This document shows positions 1 to 5,455 of a stretch of DNA of 7,463 bases, piece after piece. How positions within the stretch are numbered: the stretch's first letter is position 1; each line of letters starts with the position of its first letter. The notes below the pieces were generated by a model. The model was given only the letters and a program-made list of their open reading frames with translations, had not been told where the DNA came from and ran no database searches. The stretch covers positions 1 through 7,463 of the forward strand of contig JAFONG010000033.1 of the NCBI GenBank assembly GCA_017418585.1. Reading direction: 5' to 3'. This DNA is from Erysipelotrichaceae bacterium (GTDB lineage Bacteria; Bacillota_I; Bacilli_A; Erysipelotrichales; Erysipelotrichaceae). Position numbers and translations under genes: made by a program.

Positions 1-1
1 C

Positions 2-319
2 GCCAAGATCGCATCCGGTGCACTGGAATACGTCAAGGTGGCCGAAGTGAACAATCTGGTCAATACGCTGAAAATGCTGAAAGAACACGGATACTGGATC
101 GTCGGATCGGACGGCAGCGCCACCCGGATGTATACGGACATCGACTATGACATGAACACAGTCCTGATCATCGGTTCGGAAGGAAAAGGAATTTCAAGAC
201 TGGTCAGGGAAGAATGCGACTTCATCGTCAAGCTTCCGATGAAAGGTCATGTCACAAGCCTGAACGCATCCGTAGCCGCAGGCATACTGCTCTACAACAT
301 CGAGCGATCCCGCACTTAA
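2..319 (+). CDS. rlmB: 23S rRNA (guanosine-2'-O-)-methyltransferase RlmB, C-terminal part (5' truncated by window edge)
   Basis: This is the last 105 residues of a SpoU/TrmH-family SAM-dependent RNA 2'-O-ribose methyltransferase. RlmB of this family methylates a conserved guanosine in the peptidyl-transferase region of 23S rRNA. The reading frame is open from base 2, so the gene starts upstream; the GTG at 38 is internal. Visible family motifs are the KIASGALEYVKVAEVNNL stretch before motif 2, the motif 2 core VLIIGSEGKGIS (about residues 56-67 of the fragment), and motif 3 LPMKGHVTSLNASVAAGILLY near the end. Together these build the trefoil-knot cofactor site. Full-length homologues are about 245 residues, so the knot half is seen here and the N-terminal substrate-binding domain is missing. 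It is followed by a terminator and then a SigH-like gene, an order reminiscent of Bacillus rlmB-yacP-sigH. A related TrmH-family rRNA methylase cannot be fully excluded. Confidence 0.9.
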   Translation, partial: AKIASGALEYVKVAEVNNLVNTLKMLKEHGYWIVGSDGSATRMYTDIDYDMNTVLIIGSEGKGISRLVREECDFIVKLPMKGHVTSLNASVAAGILLYNIERSRT

Positions 320-352
320 TCCACCTGTTGTGGAAAAAACTGACTGTATTTT

Positions 353-385
353 GAGACAACTATGAAAACGGCTGTCTCTTTTTTT
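353..385 (+). terminator. Intrinsic terminator after rlmB
   Basis: A 6-bp inverted repeat GAGACA (353-358) / TGTCTC (373-378) with a 14-nt loop is followed directly by seven T residues (379-385). It sits 33 bp after the rlmB stop and 16 bp before the sigma-factor start. The stem is short, so some readthrough into the sigma-factor gene is likely. I see no convincing separate promoter with both a -35 and a -10 between 320 and 402. Confidence 0.65.
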
Positions 386-401
386 ATCGGATAATGAGGT
401 C

Positions 402-971
402 ATGGATGAGGATCTTAAGCTGATAGAAAGGATCAAAGAAGGAGACGACACTGCCTTTGCCGCACTGCTGAAACGGCATCACAGGATGATCTACAAGATC
501 ATCTATTCTTTCTCTTTGGAGAACGGGGATTATGCGGTCGATAAGGACGATCTCTATCAGGAGGCGTCTCTGGCTCTGTTAAGTGCCGTCAGGACTTTCG
601 AAAAAGACAGGAAGGTCCTGTTTAGCTCTTATGCCTTCATGGTCATCCGCAGCAGACTGCTGAATGTCCTAAGAGTCTACTATCGTACCTATGAACAGGA
701 AAAGTATTCCATCGATGTCTATGAAAGAAACGACGTAAAAGACTTCTACGTATCGGATAATCCGATTGCCTATCATAGGGAACAGGAACTTAAGGAGAAT
801 TACGCCTGTTTTATCCGGAAACTGCCGGAAACGGACAGAAGGATACTGCTGATGAAGGGCGAGGATCTTTCCTACAGGGAGATCGCCAGACAGCTGAAGA
901 TCACGGAGAAACAGATCGACAACCGTCTCAGGGCATTAAGAAAAAGATTCCGGACTTATCTGGACAAGTGA
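402..971 (+). CDS. SigH-like sigma-70 family RNA polymerase sigma factor
   Basis: A 189-residue alternative sigma factor with regions 2 and 4 and no region 3 or region 1.1. Region 2 spans about residues 16-92. Its core helix DLYQEASLALLSAVRTFEKD (50-69) matches the 2.2 pattern that binds the beta' coiled coil, and SSYAFMVIRSRLLNVLR (75-91) corresponds to 2.3/2.4, which recognises the -10. Region 4 spans about 137-186, with the helix-turn-helix around LSYREIARQLKITEKQIDNRLRALRKR reading the -35; the KQIDN pattern resembles Bacillus SigH (KSIDN) more than ECF factors. Its place right after rlmB also fits SigH. In Bacillus, SigH controls early stationary phase, competence and sporulation; the regulon here is unknown. 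The ATG at 402 is the only sensible start, but the nearest SD-like sequence (GAGG, 396-399) lies unusually close to it. The 3' end overlaps the convergent regulator gene by 16 bp. Confidence 0.85.
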   Translation: MDEDLKLIERIKEGDDTAFAALLKRHHRMIYKIIYSFSLENGDYAVDKDDLYQEASLALLSAVRTFEKDRKVLFSSYAFMVIRSRLLNVLRVYYRTYEQEKYSIDVYERNDVKDFYVSDNPIAYHREQELKENYACFIRKLPETDRRILLMKGEDLSYREIARQLKITEKQIDNRLRALRKRFRTYLDK

Positions 972-1651
972 TCAGAAAGAGGATCCGGAACATATGAGGA
1001 AAGCTGTTTGAGTTTCGGATAACTGATGATGTAGTATCTGCGCTTCTCTTTTCTTATGATCTTTCTTTGGCAGAAAGAATCCATCAGTCGCAAAAGGTGA
1101 CGGTAGCTGATTCCGATCGCTTCACTGCAGCGCGTCAGTCTGACTTCAAACAGTGAATCGCTGCTGTTTTGAAGAATGAAGGCAGCCAGTCTGTTTTCTG
1201 CCAGTGCTCCCACATAGGAAGCCAGAGAACGGTTGGAGTAGATGACCCGGTCGGAGAGAAGACGGCAGATGTATCTTAAAAAACGGTTGTCGTTCAGCAA
1301 GATTTCACGGTATTTATACAGATCGATCCCCAAACAGTAAGCCGGTCCTATGGCCTGAACGGCATTGTTGGGAGAGAGATCCCAAAGAGAAGAGACTTCG
1401 CCGATCACCTGAAAGGATTTCGCTGTTCCATAAGAGATGTAATTCCCGTTGGCGGCGATCGTAAAGAAGATGCATGATCCGTCGACCAGAAACAGCAGAT
1501 ATCTAGAGGCGGTTCCCTGAAGGATCAGATATTCTCCCGATTCGAAATAAAGCAGTTCAACGGTATTTGATATATCGTGGTCGAACAGGGAATAGAAGTC
1601 GTTTTCGCCGACGTATCGGTTGATCAGACGTCTGTCGCGGATGATTTTCAT
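956..1651 (-). CDS. yeiL: Crp/Fnr-superfamily transcriptional regulator, YeiL-like
   Basis: A 231-residue DNA-binding regulator. Residues about 30-125 form a cyclic-nucleotide-binding-type beta-roll (YFESGEYLILQG, LLFLVDGSCIFF, FQVIGEVSSLW, NAVQAIGPAYCLGID). A long dimerisation helix follows (about 126-160, ending NRLAAFIL), then a C-terminal winged helix (171-209; recognition region GISYRHLLRLM). From memory, the AVQAI, LLLND-x-x-FLR, NRLAAFIL and SYRHLL segments match E. coli YeiL, which lies among nucleoside-use genes. In the phosphate-binding cassette GE (84-85) is present, but the usual Arg-Ser is replaced by Asn95-Asn96, so cAMP binding is doubtful. Cysteines are at 60, 106, 129, 175 and 194; there is no Fnr-type N-terminal cluster. 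I chose the ATG at 1651 because the longer start at 1687 would place the intergenic palindrome inside the gene. Neither start has a clear SD. The gene is divergent from the nucleoside transporter, its likely target. Confidence 0.82.
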   Translation of the reverse strand: MKIIRDRRLINRYVGENDFYSLFDHDISNTVELLYFESGEYLILQGTASRYLLFLVDGSCIFFTIAANGNYISYGTAKSFQVIGEVSSLWDLSPNNAVQAIGPAYCLGIDLYKYREILLNDNRFLRYICRLLSDRVIYSNRSLASYVGALAENRLAAFILQNSSDSLFEVRLTRCSEAIGISYRHLLRLMDSFCQRKIIRKEKRRYYIISYPKLKQLSSYVPDPLSDHLSR

Positions 1652-1657
1652 ATCTGC

Positions 1658-1687
1658 ATAATAGCATGAAAATATGACATATGTCAT
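1658..1687 (-). promoter_or_regulatory. Predicted promoter of the YeiL-like regulator
   Basis: On the minus strand there is an extended -10, TGCTATTAT (1666 to 1658). An ATGACA -35 (1687 to 1682; five of six consensus bases) lies 18 bp upstream of the -10 hexamer. The -35 and almost the whole spacer lie inside the 28-bp palindrome, so a protein bound there should block this promoter. The predicted transcription start, seven bases after the -10, falls on the A of the ATG at 1651. This suggests a leaderless or nearly leaderless mRNA. The call is based on pattern only. Confidence 0.5.
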
Positions 1688-1694
1688 ATTTTCA
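1667..1694. promoter_or_regulatory. 28-bp perfect palindrome, probable operator of the YeiL-like regulator
   Basis: Each half reads TGAAAATATGACAT towards the centre (1680/1681), with no mismatch and no spacer across 28 bp. It lies in the divergent gap between the regulator and the lipoprotein gene. Dyad symmetry of this size fits a homodimeric Crp/Fnr-type protein, and the inner ATGACA-TA-TGTCAT has the ACA-NN-TGT core seen in PrfA-type boxes of that superfamily. The centre lies 41.5 bp before the predicted lipoprotein-operon transcription start (about 1722) and over the regulator's own -35. That arrangement suits activation to the right and repression to the left. That the regulator binds here is an inference. 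Confidence 0.75.
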
Positions 1695-1715
1695 GGGGAT
1701 ATAAATTGTTATGAT
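1689..1715 (+). promoter_or_regulatory. Predicted promoter of the nucleoside-transport operon
   Basis: An extended -10, TGTTATGAT (1707-1715), is the strongest promoter signal before the lipoprotein gene. The -35 region is poor: TTTTCA (1689-1694) at 15-bp spacing or TATTTT (1687-1692) at 17 bp. Both overlap the right arm of the palindrome. A weak -35 beside a good extended -10 is typical of activator-dependent promoters. The expected start near 1722 leaves a leader of about 34 nt before the GTG at 1756. Confidence 0.55.
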
Positions 1716-1741
1716 AGTAAAGGAAATATACACTATTTACC

Positions 1742-1749
1742 AGGAGGAG
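1742..1749 (+). promoter_or_regulatory. Ribosome-binding site that sets the GTG start of the lipoprotein gene
   Basis: AGGAGGAG lies 6 nt before the GTG at 1756. The in-frame ATG at 1711 has no SD, overlaps the predicted -10 box, and would add 15 charged residues before the signal peptide. This site therefore fixes GTG 1756 as the start. Confidence 0.85.
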
Positions 1750-1755
1750 AAAAAA

Positions 1756-2820
1756 GTGAAAAAGTTATTTCTATTAGTTCTTTGTTTACTGACTGTTCTT
1801 ACTCTTGCCGGATGCGGCGAAAAGAAGGAAGAAGAACCGGCTGTAGATGATAATCCGTATGCCGGTCTTAAGATCGCCATGGTTTCTGATACAGTAGGTA
1901 CGGACCAGTTCATCCTTCAGGCCAAGAACAAGCTTGAAGAGATGGCTGCCGAATACGGTTTCACGGCTACTGTCATCGAATGCATTAACACGGATGACTG
2001 GGAGCAGAAATCACGTAACGCATGCGAACAGGGCTACAATCTGCTGGTAGCTGTAGGCTGGACAGGCGCTCAGGCCATGAGCACTCTGGCTGACGAATTC
2101 CCTGATATCGAATTCGGTATCATCGATACGATCGCTTCCAACGAAAGAGTCATGTCCATCAACTTCAATACGACCGACGGCTGCTACGTCATGGGTGCCA
2201 TGGTCGCTACTGCTTTCAAGGACGATACGAAGTTCGGTTATATCGGTAACTTCCAGCAGCAGTCCAACTTCGAATACAAGTACGGCTTTATGGAAGGCGT
2301 GAAATCCGTCAATCCTGACGCTGAATTCGTAGCTGCCTATGCCGATACCTACGGCGATACTTCCGCAACCTACAACAAGGCTGTAGAGGTCGTTGCCGCT
2401 TTAGGCGATGACGGACACTTCGTCATGGGTTCTGTCGCCAATGCCGCCAACTCCGGCATCTACCAGTACGCTCTGGAGAGAGCCGCTGACGGAAAACCGT
2501 TCTATACTTCCGGACTGTCTGTAGACCAGACGACTGCCGAGAATCCTTATATCGTTACCGGCTTAACCAAGAACACGGCTATTCCGATGGAAACGATCGT
2601 CAAGGATTTCCTGGAAGACGGCAAAGTTACCGGCGGTAAGACGACTTTAGGCGTCAACGAGAACGCATTCTGTGTTGTCGGCGTCACATTCGATGCCAAC
2701 TACCGCAATACGGAAATCATGACCGATGAGGCGATCGCAGCAGGCAAGAAGGCTGCTGAAGATCTGGCCAGCGGTGCTGTCGTTCTTCCTTACGTCATGG
2801 AAGAAGATTACAAAGAGTAG
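1756..2820 (+). CDS. BMP-family (PnrA/BmpA-like) substrate-binding lipoprotein of a nucleoside ABC importer
   Basis: A 354-residue lipoprotein that should capture substrate on the outer face of the membrane and deliver it to the permeases encoded downstream. The N-terminus is a lipoprotein signal peptide: KK at 2-3, a hydrophobic core (4-17), then lipobox LAGC with Cys20 as the predicted lipidation site. An acidic/charged linker (GEKKEEE) follows. The mature part has the periplasmic-binding-protein type I fold of the Bmp family: LKIAMVSDTVGTD, NLLVAVGWTGAQAM, DIEFGIID, NTTDGCYVMGAMVA, KFGYIGNFQQQSNFEYKYGF and GHFVMGSVANAANSGIYQ. Characterised members bind purine or pyrimidine nucleosides. The first ligand loop departs from the usual DxSFNQ form, so the exact ligand is uncertain. 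A terminator separates it from the ATPase gene, which should give more lipoprotein than transporter. Expression probably depends on the palindrome and promoter upstream. Confidence 0.92.
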   Translation: MKKLFLLVLCLLTVLTLAGCGEKKEEEPAVDDNPYAGLKIAMVSDTVGTDQFILQAKNKLEEMAAEYGFTATVIECINTDDWEQKSRNACEQGYNLLVAVGWTGAQAMSTLADEFPDIEFGIIDTIASNERVMSINFNTTDGCYVMGAMVATAFKDDTKFGYIGNFQQQSNFEYKYGFMEGVKSVNPDAEFVAAYADTYGDTSATYNKAVEVVAALGDDGHFVMGSVANAANSGIYQYALERAADGKPFYTSGLSVDQTTAENPYIVTGLTKNTAIPMETIVKDFLEDGKVTGGKTTLGVNENAFCVVGVTFDANYRNTEIMTDEAIAAGKKAAEDLASGAVVLPYVMEEDYKE

Positions 2821-2835
2821 TCACAAAAACCATTC

Positions 2836-2869
2836 AGCTGCGTGGGAGGCTTTCTCACGCAGCTTTTTT
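2836..2869 (+). terminator. Strong intrinsic terminator/attenuator between lipoprotein and ATPase genes
   Basis: A perfect 9-bp stem AGCTGCGTG (2836-2844) / CACGCAGCT (2856-2864) can be extended inward by G-C, A-T and wobble pairs. It is followed by a T run (2864-2869). The ATPase gene starts only 14 bp later with no evident promoter between, so the hairpin probably acts as a partial terminator that lowers permease and ATPase mRNA relative to the lipoprotein. Confidence 0.85.
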
Positions 2870-2883
2870 GAAAGGAACGCACT

Positions 2884-4389
2884 ATGATTCTTGAGATGAA
2901 AAACATTGTCAAGACGTACGGGAGAGTCGTCGCAAACGACAATGTCAGCATTGATTTGAATGAAGGAGAAATTCTGGCCATCGTCGGAGAAAACGGAGCC
3001 GGAAAGTCGACGATCATGAAGATCCTCTACGGTCTGGAGAAACCGGACAGCGGAGAGATCTTCGTAAAAGGAAAGAAAGTGTCTTTTAACAGTCCTCTGG
3101 ATGCGATGAAGCTGAATATCGGGATGGTTCAGCAGCACTTTATGCTGTTTGGACCGATGAGCGTTACCGAGAACATCGTATACAACAACGAGGTCAGCAG
3201 ACACGGCTTTTTTGACTGGAAGGGCAACAGGGAAAAGGTTAGAGAACTTTCCGGGAAATACGGTCTGAACGTCGATCCGGACACCTTGATCAACGACTGT
3301 CCGGTAGGGACTCAGCAGCGTGTCGAGATCCTTAAGACGCTGTACCAGAATGCTGATATTATCATTTTCGACGAACCGAGCGCGGTACTGACGCCGGGGG
3401 AAGTCGATGAACTTCTCTTGACCATGAAAAATCTGGCGAAGGCCGGAAAGAGTCTGATCCTGATCACGCATAAGCTGAACGAGGTCATGGAAGTCGCCGA
3501 CCGCGTTACGGTAATGCGCTCCGGCAAGGTGATCGGTACAGTAAACAAGAAGGATACCAGTACGGACGAACTGTCCTACATGATGATCGGACGTCATACC
3601 AGCCAGCTGAACATACCGGATATGAAGACCGGGAAGAGACTGCTGGAAGTGGAACATCTATCCATGGGAAGTGCACTGGGAAAGAAGGTGCTCAACGACG
3701 TCAGTCTGCATGTCGATGCGGGAGAAATCGTCGGGATCGCCGGAGTCAGCGGCAACGGCCAGAGCGAGATGGTACGGTGTATCACCGGTCTGGAGAAACA
3801 GTATGAAGGCAAGATCCTTGTCTGCGATCAGGATGTTTCCAATCAGGGTGTCAACATCATCAGGAAAGCCGGAATGTCGCATATTCCGGAAGACCGTTAT
3901 CTCTGGGGAAGTGCCAGAGAGGCAAGTCTTTCAGACAACTTCCTGATGGGAGAAGAGGATTCCGACGCTTTTTCCAGTCATGGAATCCTGAAACAGAAGA
4001 CGATCGACAGACATGCCGATCAGCTGATTGATGAATACGCAATCAAGACAGACGGCTGCAGACAGAAAATGAAAGAACTCTCCGGAGGAAACGCCCAGAA
4101 GGTCATTACCGCAAGAGAGATCGAGCGCGACTGTCCGCTGACAATAGCCTGTGAACCTACCAGAGGTATCGATATCGGAGCGATGGAGTTCGTTCATGAG
4201 AGGCTAGTAAATAAAAGAGACAATGGCGGAGGAGTGCTTCTGGTGTCAAGCGAACTCAGCGAGATCCTGAAGCTTTCTGACCGTATCTACGTAATGTATG
4301 AAGGTCATCTGAACTATGAATTCAGGCATGGAGAAGTCGATGACCGCAAGCTTGGAAGACTGATGCTGGGAGGAAAGGCAGATGAATAG
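2884..4389 (+). CDS. Double-domain ABC transporter ATPase of the nucleoside importer
   Basis: A 501-residue cytoplasmic ATPase with two fused nucleotide-binding domains, as in YufO/NupO and sugar RbsA-type importers. NBD1 (about 1-235) has Walker A GENGAGKST (35-43), Q-loop (83-84), signature region VGTQQR (141-146), Walker B IIIFDEP (159-165) and H-loop His196. NBD2 (about 252-500) is degenerate. Its P-loop GVSGNGQSE (287-295) lacks the Lys, the position before the catalytic Glu (E424) is Cys423 instead of Asp, and the H-loop position is Ser456; a good signature LSGGN (399-403) remains. Such asymmetry is usual in the Bmp nucleoside branch, leaving one main hydrolysing site. The start has AAGGA (2872-2876) at 7-nt spacing. 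The 3' end overlaps the first permease gene by 8 nt, implying translational coupling. A sugar importer is the alternative, but the BMP-type binding protein argues for nucleosides. Confidence 0.93.
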   Translation: MILEMKNIVKTYGRVVANDNVSIDLNEGEILAIVGENGAGKSTIMKILYGLEKPDSGEIFVKGKKVSFNSPLDAMKLNIGMVQQHFMLFGPMSVTENIVYNNEVSRHGFFDWKGNREKVRELSGKYGLNVDPDTLINDCPVGTQQRVEILKTLYQNADIIIFDEPSAVLTPGEVDELLLTMKNLAKAGKSLILITHKLNEVMEVADRVTVMRSGKVIGTVNKKDTSTDELSYMMIGRHTSQLNIPDMKTGKRLLEVEHLSMGSALGKKVLNDVSLHVDAGEIVGIAGVSGNGQSEMVRCITGLEKQYEGKILVCDQDVSNQGVNIIRKAGMSHIPEDRYLWGSAREASLSDNFLMGEEDSDAFSSHGILKQKTIDRHADQLIDEYAIKTDGCRQKMKELSGGNAQKVITAREIERDCPLTIACEPTRGIDIGAMEFVHERLVNKRDNGGGVLLVSSELSEILKLSDRIYVMYEGHLNYEFRHGEVDDRKLGRLMLGGKADE

Positions 4390-5455
4390 AATCATGAATA
4401 AAATCGGAAATTCAAGCATCCTTTTCTCTTTGATGGCGATCCTGGCCGGACTGCTGGTAGGAGGAATCATCATGGCAATCACCGGACAGAATCCGGTTGA
4501 AGGTATTCTTGGACTGCTGAAGGGAGGCTATCTGACTTCCTATGCGATCGCATCGACTCTAACCAGAGCGACCCCGATCATTTTTGCCGGTCTGTCGGCC
4601 GCCCTTGCCTGGGGTTCCGGCTATTCTTCCATGGGTGCGCAGGGGCAGATGATCATCGGTGCGATTACGGCTGCGATCGTGGCTCCTAGGCTGGGTTTTC
4701 TTCCTCCGTTTCTTGCGGTCATAATCACGCTGATACTCAGCATGATCGCCGGAGCTTTATACTCCCTGATCTCCGCACATATTTCGGCGAAATACGACGC
4801 TTACCTTCTGATCGTTACGCTGATGTTAAACTATCTTGCGGATTATCTGGCATCGTATCTTACGAACTATGTTTTTCTTGATCCGGTCGCTCTTGACAAA
4901 CTGGCGATACAGACGGTCAAGATCGAGGGTTCCATCCTTCCTAGAATATTTCCGAGATATACGATGCACTACGGTTTTGTTATCGCACTGATTGCGGTTG
5001 CGCTCACGGCATTCATCATCAATAAGACTTCGTTCGGCTACAAGGCGAGAATGGGCGGACTGAATGCCGGTTTTGCGGAATATGGAGGAATCGATTCCAG
5101 GAAGACGATGTATATGGTCCTGCTGCTGTCCGGTGCTCTGGCCGGTCTGGGCGGAGCCTGCGAGGTTTTAGGCACAAAGTTCCGTTATGTCGACAAGATG
5201 ATCACTTCTCCGGGTTATTCCTGGAGCGGCATAACGGCTTCGCTCATGAGTAACTACAACATTGTCGGTGTCTTATTCAGTTCGATCTTTCTTTCGGGTA
5301 TCGCCATCGGCGGCTCGACCATCGAACTGTCCATGAACATCCCGAGCGAGATCACTCAGATCATACAGGGTGTCATAACGATGCTGGTGACGGCGAAGTT
5401 TGTGATCCGCTGGCACAGGAAAGAAAACGGCAGAAAGGAGGCGGAAACGAAATGA
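4382..5455 (+). CDS. Nucleoside ABC transporter permease 1 (YufP/NupP-like)
   Basis: A 357-residue polytopic membrane protein of the branched-chain-amino-acid/ribose/nucleoside permease class. About nine hydrophobic segments are visible, roughly at 13-34, 58-78, 86-101, 108-131, 142-163, 198-215, 244-262, 294-312 and 324-340. A cytoplasmic loop with the family's ATPase-coupling pattern lies at about 219-238 (GYKARMGGLNAGFAEYGGI). The C-terminus is short and charged (WHRKENGRKEAETK), consistent with a cytoplasmic tail. With the second permease it should form the heterodimeric channel for the substrate. The start at 4382 overlaps the ATPase stop and is preceded by GGAGG (4369-4373); the ATG at 4394 is a weaker alternative. 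Its end overlaps the next gene by 4 nt (ATGA). Within the pair it is the longer permease, which is usual in this family. Confidence 0.92.
   Translation: MNRIMNKIGNSSILFSLMAILAGLLVGGIIMAITGQNPVEGILGLLKGGYLTSYAIASTLTRATPIIFAGLSAALAWGSGYSSMGAQGQMIIGAITAAIVAPRLGFLPPFLAVIITLILSMIAGALYSLISAHISAKYDAYLLIVTLMLNYLADYLASYLTNYVFLDPVALDKLAIQTVKIEGSILPRIFPRYTMHYGFVIALIAVALTAFIINKTSFGYKARMGGLNAGFAEYGGIDSRKTMYMVLLLSGALAGLGGACEVLGTKFRYVDKMITSPGYSWSGITASLMSNYNIVGVLFSSIFLSGIAIGGSTIELSMNIPSEITQIIQGVITMLVTAKFVIRWHRKENGRKEAETK

Noticed and set aside
1652..1687. Longer N-terminus for the regulator starting at 1687
   Set aside because: It would put half of the palindrome inside the gene, has no SD, and adds a 12-residue stretch with no counterpart in the YeiL-like proteins I recall.
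1711..1755. Upstream ATG start for the lipoprotein gene
   Set aside because: It overlaps the predicted -10 box, has no SD, and would place 15 charged residues before a clean lipoprotein signal peptide. The GTG at 1756 has AGGAGGAG at the right distance.
1722..1755. Riboswitch (such as a purine-sensing one) before the nucleoside operon
   Set aside because: The predicted leader is only about 34 nt and has no stem or terminator, which is too short for any known purine riboswitch.
2821..3657. A 278-codon open frame on the minus strand inside the ABC ATPase gene
   Set aside because: It lies opposite a gene with intact Walker and signature motifs, shows no recognisable domain, and its last codons run into the intergenic terminator hairpin. 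It is best explained as a codon-bias shadow.
3742..4389. Second ATPase domain looked damaged (no P-loop Lys, no Walker B Asp, no H-loop His)
   Set aside because: Degeneration of the second nucleotide-binding domain is normal in Bmp-type nucleoside importers. The frame is intact, so this is not a pseudogene sign.
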